This document shows, one piece after another, positions 52,501-64,000 of a stretch of DNA of 64,000 nucleotides. Both the position numbers and the translations under genes were made by a program. Position 1 is the stretch's first letter, and every line of letters begins with the position of its first letter. Location: positions 54,782-118,781 of the forward strand of contig JAURVB010010478.1 of the NCBI GenBank assembly GCA_033002965.1. Reading direction: 5' to 3'. This DNA comes from Piper betle. Taxonomy: Eukaryota > Streptophyta > Magnoliopsida > Piperales > Piperaceae. The notes beneath the pieces are model-generated. The model was not told the DNA's origin. It saw only the letters and a program-made list of their open reading frames with translations, and did no database searches.

Positions 52501-53962
52501 GAAAAAGAATCTGCTTCTGATATTGTTTATGGTGCATACAGGTGATAGATGTACACATGTTCTTCATACGAATGGTAGATGTGCATGTTTTCATTTCCAT
52601 TTTTAAAATAGATATTTACTTTGGTGAAACACAATCATGAACTAGCACAAATACTTGCTTGATCTTGTATCCTAGATACCTGCAGAAGTTCAGATGTCAG
52701 TATCATTAGATTTGGAGGAATCTACTGGTGTTTTTTGTGCTGTATTCACAAATTCTATTTCTTTCATTTCCAATCTGTGTATCTAAAGTTCATACTTTCC
52801 AGGTTAAGAACTCATGCTTGCATGGAGCCTTATATCATTGCAACTCATAGGCAGCTCAGCTGTATGCATCCCGTTTACAAGCTGCTTCATCCGCATATGA
52901 GATACACCCTAGAAATTAACGCATTGGCTCGACAGAGTTTGATCAATGGAGGTGGAATAATTGAGTCATGTTTTAGCCCAGACAAGTACGCCATGGAGGT
53001 GAGCGCAGCTGCTTATAAAAGCTCGTGGCGGTTCGACATGGAATCCTTGCCTGCAGATCTTCTTCGAAGGTAATAATCTGATGGGCTGTGCAAATGGATG
53101 CCAGATTCCCCTTCAAAATCTATTGAGAATATAATGCAAATCCATCAACTATGAGCTTTCCAGATGTCTTTAATTTGGCCTACAATGTGAATTTTTCCAC
53201 AGGGGCATGGCATTAGAAGATCCCTCTCAACCCTGTGGTATAAAGCTTGTGATAGAGGATTATCCATATGCTGCAGATGGATTACTCGTATGGTCTTCAA
53301 TCAAAGATTGGGTTGAGGCTTACGTTGTGCATTTCTACTCTGAACCAAACAGTGTTGCATACGATCTAGAGCTCCAAGCATGGTGGGATGAGATAATAAA
53401 CAAAGGGCACTATGACAAGAGGCATGAAACCTGGTGGCCTCAGTTGAAAACCAGCAATGATCTATCAAGCATTTTAACCACAATGATTTGGACTGCTTCG
53501 GGCCAGCATGCAGCCGTGAACTTTGGCCAGTACCCATATGGAGGCTATGTGCCTAACCGGCCAGCTCTCATGAGAAGATTAATCCCCCAACCAGGAGAAA
53601 CCGAGTTCCAGCAGTTTTACCTAAATCCCCAACACTCTTTTCTGTCATCAATACCGACGCAACTTCAAGCCACCAAAGTGATGGCAGTGCAGGACACATT
53701 ATCAACACACTCACCAGATGAAGAATACTTGGGAGAGGTTCACCAGTCTCATCCCCATTGGATTGATGACCAGAAGATACTCGGCTTGTTCAAGAAGTTC
53801 TCAGCCAGATTGGAGGAGGTGGAGGAGATAATAAACGAGAGGAACCGCGACACAAGTCTGAAGAACAGAACTGGTGCTGGTGTTCCTCCTTATGAGCTGC
53901 TTCTTCCTTCATCTGGCCCTGGAGTGACTGGGAGAGGAATTCCCAACAGCATTTCCATCTGA
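49582..53962 (+). CDS. 13-lipoxygenase, plastid type (LOX6-like), frame break in the leader
   Basis: It adds dioxygen to C13 of linolenic or linoleic acid, the first step to jasmonates and green-leaf volatiles. Exons: 49582-49971, 50483-50763, 50874-51111, 51339-51671, 51754-51839, 51971-52078, 52143-52447, 52803-53069 and 53203-53962, about 920 residues. A Ser/Thr/Arg-rich transit peptide and AAIRSG come first, then the PLAT/LH2 domain ([20 protein letters not shown]), then the catalytic domain. Iron ligands are visible: [21 protein letters not shown], and the terminal Ile of NSISI. The only ATG (49582) is in another frame from the rest. One extra G near 49699-49705 would join them as MRGRVGFSRCC. 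The leader is the only damaged part. LOX6-like is my best placement, on the C-terminus and leader; the 13-LOX type is more certain than the clade. Confidence 0.92.
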
Positions 53963-56900
53963 AAAGAGTAGCCCCTTCATTCCTTTCTTTGCTTACAACA
54001 TTTATTTTTTTCAGTATCCCTTACATTTTATTCAAGTATGTGCATTTTCTTCTACAGTTTTTACTTGGCATGATAGTTTGGTTAGTTATTCTTCTGTCAA
54101 TTCTTAGGGGTGTGGACTATGCTGTTTATCAAATTCAGAACCTGTTTGCCATTCCCTCAATAAAATTCTCGTCCCTCAAGTGTAGTAATTTTCATAATCA
54201 AAGGTGGAATTAAAATGCTTTATCTTATGTTCCTACTAGGAAGAGGATCCATCTCGCATACAACATCGAAGGATTCCAAACTCCTTCACTGAAAATGAGC
54301 GACAATCAAAAACACCACCAATTAAAGCCAAATCAATGCCATGAGTAATTATGCATTTCTCTAAATAAAATGCCAATTCAAATGAATTCCAACTTCAATT
54401 CGATATAGTCCCTAGAAATCAGGATTCGCCAACATCTTTGTACTGTATTTGAAAATGATAATTGAACAAAATCTTGTTTGTTAAACAGCTATATATTGGA
54501 AATGGGCCTTAATATGAACCGGTAATGAACTCGAAATATTCTGATTGGTCAGTTGAATCGAGTTTGGATTGCTTTAAAATTTTTATTTTTTATCTTAGAA
54601 AAAGTTTAGCCAAGCTTGTTAAGACTTGAGACATGTGCAGGCCATATATAAAATAATAATAATTTTATTTCAAATAACTCAGCTCACTTCTTTTTTATTA
54701 GCTCACTTCTGCACCAAGTGATTCGGATCCAAATTTGAAAGCAATAAAAATCAATTGATGCTGCATTCACGTGAAAATGTGCTGTATACATCCTACAACC
54801 AAAACTATGTGTTGAAATAGTAACCATTAAGTAATACCCTCAAGCCCACAATGATGAATATGATTGTGCCACCAACCATCTGTGTCCCCTTCAGAAATGG
54901 GAATCTTTGGCAGCGCAGAACAGATTCGAGTTCTAGTGATTAGTGACCGAAATTGACAAGAAACTGAATGGAAGCAAGGAATTTCTCCCGTGTCAAATGG
55001 AGAAGAAGATCGGACATTTGATCTTTTTTTTACTAAATCATCGATAAGGAAAAATAAAAATGCAACTTTGGTCGTCCACCTTTGTTTTTAATTAAAATAA
55101 GGTCTGGCGTAACCTTGAAGATTCAGATATTTGCTTGATGAGAGCATCCATTAAATGAAAGAAAGTAAATCAAGTAGCATTTTAAATCAACACTCCTCAT
55201 ATATACAAATAATGGAAATTTTTAGCTTTGTGTCTCATTTGTGTTCATGTTTACTAGCCACGTGGAGTCTACATGAACTTCCGTTAACCATCTCAATAAA
55301 TAAAAAACTTGACTTTATTTATGTAAAATACCGTCCAGAAAAGGAATTCGATTAACCTCACAATTAAAATATGCTGATAGAATATGAAAAACACACATAT
55401 AATTAAAAACCCAATAATGGTAAAATCCGGTCGGTATAACCCAAAAAAACCCACTTGTATATGTGAAACTCATTATATGAAAAACATACAACCCATTAAA
55501 ATCCTTCCTTTCCTTTCTTCTTGATCATTGTCTTCTTTCTTACTTAGAATGACAATAACTTTCTCCTTCTTCCTCATCTCTACCACGTGGCTCTTCCTCC
55601 TCCTTTCTATTATTATTCTCGCTTAGCTAAATTTATATTTCCATCATATAAAAACATGCTTCCAACCCATCAAGGTTCTCCCTTTATTCTTTTATAAAAC
55701 ATCATCTTTTTCTATTCTTTCAATAGTGGTGGCCTCTTCCATCTCATCTCCACTACTTAGGCTTTTCCTTTTGTTCCATTTTCTTCTTTGTTCTTACTAG
55801 CCCCTCCCTCCTAAAGGGGACGACTCGATCGACACCACGATCGCCTTCTACATGTCACCACAAGTTTGACTTTAAGTTATTGAGTTTTTGGGTTTGTCTA
55901 ATTGGGTTTTACAAGGGCCAACAACTATGTATGCATTACTTAGTTAATAAATAATGAATGATATAACTTTGCGCATGTGAGTTTTTCGATTTACACCAAC
56001 AGAGTTTTATTATGGTGCCTACCGAATTTTTGATAGTATGTATTTTTTTATACTTTGTTAACTGGATTTCACCGTGAAATTAACCCGGTTCCTTTTTTGT
56101 ATTCTTTAGAAACAGAGTTAAGTTTTTTTTTGTTAAGATGGTCTCTCTTACTTCAAAAGCTACCTTGAAAAATAAATATTTCTCAAAGTATATAAGTTAT
56201 TGGTTTCCCCTAGAATTTATATAAGACTAATCTAGTAATCCTATACATCATACATCAGACCACCCAAATCACCTTCTCTCAAAAATACTGGAGCCCATAT
56301 ATTCTAGTGAGATTTGGGTAACTCTAATTTAGGTTAACGGCTGAGTTATTATGTGGAACCCTCATATATAAGACTACTCAAAATCATCTCCCTCTTAGCT
56401 GGAAATACATGTTCTAATTAGGTTTCAAAAACTCCAAATTGGGTTAGTCAAATTATCACAAGGCAAACTTGGGCTTTGATGTCATTTATTAAGACCAATA
56501 TGATATCATCTATTACAACTAATAAGGATTCAATAAGCCTTTATGACCTATCTTTCTCCTAACAGCTTTGTTGGGAATATAGACCTCCCCGAATTGGTAC
56601 GACCCTAAAATCCACGGAGAGGAGTATATACTATTATGAGAAAGATTAAAATATTATAAAGTATCTTTTTTTCTCTCTCCCCTCTTAAATATTATGAATC
56701 AACATGCCTGATCCAATAACACCTTGTTATCACACAAAACTTACTTCTTTGGTTCATCCCTACAGATTATAACTGATCTCACTCTGAGGTTCTTCTCATC
56801 TCTTCTACGAGACTTTCTTCTCCGGTACTTCCCCTTCCAAGATTTTCCCAATCTCTCTTGCAAAACTTCGCCCTCTGGTACTTCTCCGAGACCATAATTG

Positions 56901-59900
56901 AGATCACTGTAAGACTCTTCCGATATCTTCAGTGAGACTCTCTCCAGTACTTCACTGAAGACCATCCAGCATCTACCAACCACACTCCAATCGAGACAAC
57001 TATGCCGACCACCAACTAAGACCGAAACTAATCTCTCCTATGAGGCGAGAGATCGAGACCTCCCTTAAGTCCTAAACTCTCCTAAATTAGGAATTTAGAT
57101 ACAAAACAAGGAATCATGAAGGTTGCATATAAATAGGTGAAAGGATATAAATATTAAATGTTTAATACGAAACAAAGAGTCAAACAACTAAATGTTTCTC
57201 TCCTAACATCAAAATACTTATCAATAAGCTAATTTATTTTCCACCATTCTTCGAACATTTTTTCATGGTCCGGTAGGTACAACCTCTACATCACTTAATT
57301 GATTTTGTGTAAAATCGTCAAAAAAAATATAGCATAGAGATACGAGTATGTAGAAAGTCCCAAAAATTTAATTTTTGACATTTTAATTTATCAAATAGTA
57401 AGTCAGCTCCGGTTATAAGGCAGTCAGGCTTCGGCTTGGCGAGAAGCTTAACTTAGACAAACTCAGTCCATTGCTAAGCTATATACAAAAAGGAAAACTT
57501 TTTAGGAATGAAAAATTGCCATGTGTTTTTCTTATAAAAAATTGTTTTCTTTTTCTACACCGATCAATTGATATTTTTAGAGACATCATACAAAATAAAT
57601 ATGTTTTTAATAAAAAATTTAAAATTACGTGGAAGTGTTTTCACCTAACTTACCCCCGAGTATATATCCGAAAACTAAAGATATAAGTTTTTTAAATGTA
57701 AGTGGACCATAACCTAGTACTCTTGTCGATTGTGCATCGTGAGGATGAAATGTATTTTTGTAACGACTTACTTGGTCGATGGTTACCAAAAATACAGAAT
57801 ATAAAAACAAAAATATGCAAAGACATAAAAATAAAAATGCATGCATATGCATCCTAACATGACAAAATAAGTAAACAATTATACATGAGATATAATTGAC
57901 CAAAAATAATTAAATATAAAATAGTTAACCATGAAATTTAAACATCTTCAATAAATTATTTACCATAATAATAAATCGTGTTATATATGATTATTCTATG
58001 CAAACGATGCCACAGAATAACCAACTACGGAAAAAATAGAGTCTCACATCCTCCAAATTATTTCTCATAGTCAATTATAACTCAAAATAATATAAACAAA
58101 AAGTCTAATTTTATTTATCAATTCTTACAACTATGCTTAGTAAGGGAATCACCAACCACACTATTAATTGTCAGCCTGAAATTGTGGTTACAAAATCGCG
58201 TTAATAATAAAACTATTAAGTCATATAATTACAATAAACAAGTTAATATATTCCACATCATTATTTATCAAATTTTTTAATAATTGTGAATCTATGTCAA
58301 GCTTTAATTATACCGGAAGGGGTGACCGCCTCATCAAACTACAATCCTATGTATGCGCCCATGTACAACATAACCTACATCCCATAGTTACTGATATTTG
58401 TCATTAACTTACTTTCTCGTATCATAAATACATAATGAGTCTATTACGCTATTATGCAATGTCACCTCTTTCGATATGAGAGCAACTATTTTAAATTTCA
58501 AATAATTTTAAAGGTGTGGCCATATGTTGGACTCAATCAATTCTTTGACCCGGGTTGGGTTCAACATATAGTGGTCAAATCTGAACTCAGGTTGACCGAA
58601 GTTGTTACGATAGGCGATCTTAATTTGAACGAGAAAATATAAGCAAAAATGCATGCAATGAAATAACTTAACTATATCATGATTAAAACTCGACAATATA
58701 AAAAACGTAACATTTAATAATATTAAACTTTAAATTTCTAACATTTACAACATATCAATTAATTGCTTATTCATGTGATACAATCAATTAAGTCATACCT
58801 TACCTTTTAAATTAATTATTCAAATCATGATTTACCCTTAGCCAACGATAAAATAATTATTAACTTACTATCATGTATTTATTACTATTATTAATATATT
58901 TTTTCTTCAACACTTTAATTACTTATCACAAGGAAATCTTATTAAAATTATCGTCTTAATGATTAAAGTTACCATTTAAATTTTTAATTAATATTACTTT
59001 TTAACACCAAATTAGCAAGTAACAGTTACCTATTCTATTAATAAAAACTTAGATGCACCTTTAATAATTTATTAATTTTTTTACTAATTTTGAATATTTA
59101 TCCAATAATTAATTAAGTTATTCTGTTAAATTATTTAAAATAATTTATTTATATTATTATAATTTCAAGAATATTACTAATAAAATTATTTTAAATTATT
59201 CATTTGATAAAAGTTCAAATTTTAATTATTTTACTGCATGCTACTAAGATCTAACACTTAACACTCAATCGAATTTATTTTTTCAATTTGATTTTTTTTC
59301 GGCCAGCGACCAAATAATAATATTTTTTGGTTTTTTTTCTTTGAAACATGCAAGAACTATATGTCAATAATTCTACAGTGATAACTTTAATGAAAGAGTT
59401 TGATAATTCTATAATGATAACTTTAAAGAAAAAGTTTTTTATCAAGGAGAGAATATTTTTTATATTACCCAGTAGTTAAAAAAATCAAATCTAATTATTA
59501 AAAAAGAAAAAAATTATAAATTGTGAAAAATACTCACTTAAATAAAAAACAACTTAACCCAACATTATAAAAAAATAAAAAATCTTTTTTACCTGGAATG
59601 ATTGACTGCCCATTGGCCCCGAGCGGTCGGGATCTGTGACCGGACTGCATAAAGACATTTTTTTTACATTTTTCATAGTTTAGAGTTGAATTGTATTAAT
59701 TTTTTTATTTAATTATAAAACAATCTAATGGCAATTTTGTCTTCTTAATAAAAATTCTTATTTTTTGGTAATTAGCACTAATTCTCCCACCAAATAATAA
59801 TATTAAACATTATCCTTTTTTTAATAAAAATCTCTTAAAAAATTACAATATTGGGAGATTTTAATAATGAATAATAATGAATTTTATTTTAACAAAAATG

Positions 59901-60194
59901 ATGGTTGTTTATGTTTTGATCAGACATACCACTTCCCCAAAGTGTAACAAATAAAGAAATTATTTGAAAAAAACAAATAAAGAAATCAATTTTAGACGAC
60001 TAATTAAGTCCAAGATCGGATTATCCATCTGATTTGACAAGAATTTGTCGGTTTTACTGTTTTAGCCTCCTCGACGATAAAAGTATAAAACACATCAGGT
60101 AGAACATCAAATCAAGTAGGGTGGCATTTTCAATAAGCAAATCATTGAATTATGCATACGAGAAGAGTAGCGATCGCATACATCACTTACAAGG
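53963..60194. other. Long AT-rich intergenic stretch, no gene recognised
   Basis: This is the 3' flank of the lipoxygenase and of the 4CL-like gene, which converge here. A possible LTR fragment (56569-57290) is listed. Repeated AACCCA/GGGTTT words at 55430-56110 and GC-richer patches at 57400-57480 and 58530-58610 suggest retrotransposon debris. No reverse transcriptase, integrase or other domain could be read. Confidence 0.5.
56569..57290. mobile_element. Possible solo LTR or LTR fragment (Copia-like)
   Basis: The stretch starts TGTTGGGAATATAG, a common start of plant Copia LTRs, has a TATAAATAGG box near 57131 and could end at ..ACCTCTACA. I could not find a matching 5-base target duplication, so both ends are uncertain. 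Confidence 0.2.
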
Positions 60195-63036
60195 CTACAG
60201 TTTAGAGACGGCAATCTTAATCAACTCCTTCCTTAGTATCTTTCCCGCAGGGTTCCTGGGTATGGATTTCACGAAGGCCACCTTTCTTATCTTTTTGTAA
60301 GGAGCAACCTACCATCATATATTAAAAAACCAAAAATAAATAAACATAAAATCACGCTACTCATTGTATTACAACTTACCAATACCATCATAGTTCATAG
60401 AACCATAAAAAATATTGATAGTAAAACCAGGGTCAACCTGTGCTTTGGAAATTAGGAAGAAACTCCAAGACGTGCTTTTATGTTGTGAATGATTATGTAA
60501 CTTAAAATCCTTCCATATCAATGAAGTAACAAAATTATCACGAGTGATTAATGACCAGTGTGTGCTCTATATGGACAGTTATTATAATTCATGGAGAGGG
60601 CATATATCTAGGAAAAAAGAAGAAGAAGAGGCGCTATCCTAGGCCCTGCGCGGGTCCAGCTCTCTGCGTACCCAACACAGTGATTTTCTCCGGGCTTTGG
60701 CGAGCATGAAGTGAAGGACCTGAGGCTCCAATAGTTCGTGTTTTCCCGTCCTATTCGTGCCATAATAGTCAGTAAAGACAGAGCATCAGATAGCAGGCAG
60801 CTTCTTGCTAAATGGCACTGTCGTCCAAAATATTGGCACTTTTTTAAGAAAAAAACTTGTGTTGGCAAAAGGGGGGTGTGAATGTCACCAGTGCCATGGA
60901 TTGGGCTTGCTATAGGGGAAAAGAAAGAAAGAAAGCAAAGGGGAACAGAATGTTAGACTGCACGGACATGTTTGGTAGTGAAAGCCATGACCTCTCCATG
61001 GTTGATAGAGCTTGCAGGAGCTCTAACCACAAACGCCATGGGAAGTTCGCCTGCTTCATCGTCTGGGTACCTGCAGCACGCAATCATCTCCCACTTATCA
61101 TGTCTAAAGACTCAAAACAAAGAGGAAAGTGAACATCCCGCTCCTCCTTTTCATGTCTAAAGACTCAAAACAAAGAGGAGAGTGAACATCCAGCAGCACG
61201 CAATCAGCTCTCAGTGTTCATGTCTAAAGACTCGAAAAAAAGAGAAAAGTGAACATCCTGCCTTCCCAAATCCTGCTAACTAAGAGTGGAAGAAGGTTAC
61301 GGTATCACAGCTGCATCGACGATTTCTGGGTGGTTGAGAAGCACCTGCTCCAACTCTGCCGGTGGAACCTAGTGATTCATCATCATTTCAACACAAAAAT
61401 TGTTAATGAAGTTAGACGCCGGACGATTTTATTGCAAGCTCTCCAAATGAATTTTCACTCTCTAATTTCACGGACCTGGTAACCTTTGTATTTGATCATC
61501 TCCTTAAGCCGATCCACAATATGAACCCGGCCCTTCCCATCAAAGTAGCACACGTCCCCTGTCCTATACCACCCTTCCGAATCCAAAACTGCTTTCGTCG
61601 CTGCTTCGTCGCCAATATATCCTATGCAGGTGACACCGTTCCCACTTTACAATTAATGAATGGGTTTCGGTAAAAAAATTTCTTATGTAAAACTGACTTA
61701 AAACAACAATAATAATGGCGACCGATATCGGTGCATACGAAGAGACACGACAAGTACCTTGCATTATAGTTGGCCCCCTTACCCAAAGCTCCCCACTTTG
61801 GCCGGGAAACAGAGCTTCGCCGGAGACGGTGTCGACCACCTTAGCCTCCAGATAGGGAGACAAAATCCCAACCGAGCCGTTGTATGGACCCTTCATCCCC
61901 TTCGTCGTCGACACCGGCCCCGCCTCCGTTATTCCGTACCCCTACGTCCGGCGCCATTAAATCAAAGCTAGAGAAGGAAGATGGAGTTCAATGGAGGATT
62001 ACTGCATCTGCATGCAATGGGTACTACTTACCGGTAAGAGCTTCACCCAAGGAAACTTGGCCTCGAACATGGCGACGTACTTGTCCGCGAGAGGACCGCC
62101 GCCGTAGGGCACCTCTTCGAGGGAGCTGAGATCAAAGTTCGTGGCGGTGACGTCCCTCGCCATGGCGGCGATGACCGGCGGCGCCGCCGGCAGGAATGTC
62201 ACTCTGTAGTCCGCCACGGCCTTGAGCGCCTTGCCGAGGTCGAACCTCTCCATGAGCACCATCGTCTCGCCTATCGCCACCATTGCTAGACACAAGGAGA
62301 AACCCATAACGTGGAAGAGCGGCACCGGCACAAGGTTGACATGCGGGCACCGTCGATGCTCTTGTAAACAGAGAAATAAAGCGATGGAGGCGATGAGGTT
62401 ACGGTGGGAGAGGACGACGCCCTTCACATGCCCAGTCGTACCGGAGGAGTAGAGTATCGCCGCCGTGTCCGACTGCATTATCCTCGAGTCTGGGATGTCG
62501 CCGGAGAAACTGCCGGCGAGCATTTCGCTGTCGAAGTGCTCCGTGTGAAGGAGGAAGACAGGGATGGAGAGGTTGGAGGGGAGCTTGTGGGCAGTGTCGG
62601 TGGTGGCGAAGAAGACGTTGGGGCGGGAGAGGTGCACCTGCCGGGATATGTCCGCCGGGGTGCCGAGGGGGTTGGCCGGAGAGACGATGACGCCGATGGA
62701 GAAGAGGGCAAAGTATAGGACGGGGACTTGAGGGGAGTTGGGAGCCAGCACAAAGGCGACACTCCCCTTGGACAGCCACCGGAGTGAGGCGGCGAGAGAG
62801 CGGACCTGACTGAGGAAGTCGGAGAAGGAGAGGCGGCGGCCTGTGGCGGAGTCGATGATGGCCGTATTGGAGGAACGGTACTGGCCGTCGGCAACCAGGT
62901 GGCTTATGGCGAAGGAGGCGGCGGAGATGGGCTGTTGGGGCGGGGGAAGGGGGAGGGCAGGGCGGAGGCTGTGGAAGGTGCGGGTGGAGGAGGAGAAACC
63001 GGTGTTAGTGTTGGGGTGAGGAGCTTCGGCCGCCAT
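60195..63036 (-). CDS. 4-coumarate:CoA-ligase-like acyl-activating enzyme, peroxisomal (SKL end)
   Basis: Adenylate-forming enzymes of this clade make CoA thioesters. Several relatives, such as OPCL1 and At5g63380, activate jasmonate precursors or fatty acids in peroxisomes. Exons: 62032-63036 (ATG at 63036), 61758-61941, 61476-61621, 61301-61368, 60968-61070 and 60195-60308. All are phase-consistent and give 539 residues, the usual length. AMP-binding box I is [11 protein letters not shown]. Then come [46 protein letters not shown], and [13 protein letters not shown] with the catalytic Lys. The end AVSKL is a type 1 peroxisomal signal. The frame is intact. The first exon is GC-rich. The substrate cannot be told from sequence alone, and 4CL proper is unlikely given the SKL and the divergent N-terminus. 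Confidence 0.94.
61074..61258. repeat. Three copies of a 40-base unit in an intron of the 4CL-like gene
   Basis: The unit CATGTCTAAAGACTC..GTGAACATCC occurs at 61099-61138, 61152-61191 and 61219-61258. The flank GCAGCACGCAATCA precedes the first and third copies, so part of the intron's 3' end, next to the splice acceptor of the exon at 60968-61070, has been copied too. Confidence 0.9.
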
Positions 63037-63275
63037 TGGAGGCAGCGATCCTTTTCCTTCTTCCTCGTCGTGGGATGTGTGTTGGAGTCAAATAGAGAGG
63101 GTGGTAGGTAGCCTTTTATTCCATTTATTTATGTATTTATTATATCATATTATATTATTAACTAAATAAGGAGGACGCTAACTGAGATGTGGTGTCGAAA
63201 GATTATGGTTGGTTTTGTTTTCAAAGCAAATTCACGGGCGTTTAAAGCTTTTGTTTTCATAAACGCCTCAACTGC

Positions 63276-63305
63276 ATCCCATCCCATCCCATCCCATCCC
63301 ATCCC
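63276..63305. repeat. ATCCC pentanucleotide repeat, six copies
   Basis: Six perfect ATCCC units upstream of the 4CL-like gene. Confidence 0.95.
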
Positions 63306-63723
63306 ATAATGGCGTAATTTGATAAAACATTTGGAGATAATAGCCAAACGTGAGTCTCTGCTTGTAGAGGGCTGCAGATATGGTTTGGTGCCGTCGGGCA
63401 TCCTCCATTCAACGTGTTAATGGCAGACGCTGCCTAATATGTTGATCTCAACACCCCCTAATCGTTTGTAAGCACCGCCTCCTTCTTTTCGTCTAATAAT
63501 TTTCCCTCACCTCCTCTAATACTCTTCCTATCTACATCACACTATAATAATTATATACGATCCAAATCACAAAAGATATATAAATTACATACCCTGGCAT
63601 CGATAATATTAATGGCATTGGAGTTTGGAGCTGCCCATCTTGTGATATATACAATTAAGAAGCTAAAAAACACAAATAATTTAATTACAAAGTTGAAATA
63701 TTTTATTATAAAGCTGGCTGTGT

Positions 63724-63865
63724 GTACAGTTCATGAAAAAGAAATAATAAAATTTTATGTTTAAAACATTGTGTGATTATAAAGGTCATTTCGAGTACAG
63801 CTCATGAAAAAGAAATGACAATATTACATTTTTAACCGCAATTTCAAATTTTGAAAAACATACAA
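63724..63865. repeat. Imperfect direct repeat, period 71
   Basis: GTACAG(T/C)TCATGAAAAAGAAAT appears at 63724 and 63795, each followed by an A/T-rich stretch of similar composition (AATATTACATTTTTAA in the second). Two copies only. Confidence 0.6.
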
Positions 63866-64000
63866 GCAACAACCGTACGCTAACATACTCACGTTATCAG
63901 TTTAAATACTTCAGAGAAGGCTGGTAAGTCGTAAGAGTAAACATATGCAAATAAGTGTAAACATGGCTACGAAGTAAGAAGGACAGACATATTATTTGAC

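Larger units (their letters stand above)
63037..64000. other. Upstream region of the 4CL-like gene
   Basis: AT-rich promoter-side DNA containing an ATCCC microsatellite and a short direct repeat (both listed). No gene is seen up to the window edge. Confidence 0.5.

Noticed and set aside
62404..63111. Gly/Glu/Val-rich open frames opposite the first exon of the 4CL-like gene
   Set aside because: Antisense shadow of a GC-rich exon with AMP-binding motifs on the minus strand.
63276..63305. Telomere-like or CRISPR-like repeat
   Set aside because: ATCCC pentamers are a simple microsatellite; no spacers, no TTTAGGG units.

Overview
This is a nuclear genome window from a flowering plant, most likely a eudicot. 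The evidence is spliced genes with GT-AG introns, long AT-rich spacers with TA microsatellites and small DNA transposons, an intronless nuclear tRNA-Leu, and plant-specific families: U-box/ARM ligase, LRR receptor kinases, 13-lipoxygenase, 4CL-like ligase and a bHLH of the FLOWERING BHLH type. I cannot name the species.

Layout. 1-2256: 3' part of a bHLH factor (+). 4143-7734: LRR receptor-like kinase of the At1g67510/ZAR1 group (-). 10599-11438: four 3' exons of an OTU-domain protease with an in-frame stop (-). 12065-12493: hAT-type MITE with an 8-bp target duplication. 14080-16650: a decayed but still intron-bearing GH35 beta-galactosidase that has lost both catalytic glutamates (-). 19732-23785: U-box/ARM ubiquitin ligase of the PUB45/PUB6 type (-). 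27154-27355: a second MITE. 29088-29170: tRNA-Leu(UAA). 31177-32151: ribosomal protein eS12 (-), with a typical ribosomal-protein promoter. 32978-36988: EEIG1/EHBP1 N-terminal (NT-C2) domain protein (-), with a 5' leader intron. 40506-44195: probably inactive LRR receptor kinase like At3g03770 (-). 49582-53962: plastid-type 13-lipoxygenase (+). 60195-63036: peroxisomal 4-coumarate:CoA-ligase-like enzyme ending in SKL (-). The rest is AT-rich spacer with repeats.

The genes are mostly unrelated housekeeping, signalling and metabolic genes, as is usual for a plant. One loose link is the 13-lipoxygenase and the peroxisomal acyl-CoA-ligase-like gene about 6 kb apart, whose families can act at opposite ends of jasmonate synthesis.

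The most striking pattern is seven one-base lesions (bHLH 1, first LRR kinase 2, U-box gene 2, EEIG1 splice donor 1, lipoxygenase leader 1). Nearly all lie in short G or C runs of otherwise well-conserved genes. This looks more like consensus error in the assembly than seven separate gene deaths. The OTU stop and the GH35 decay are different and look biological. I found no convincing new biological system. Exon borders were read by eye from splice signals, reading phase and family conservation; allow an error of one or two bases.
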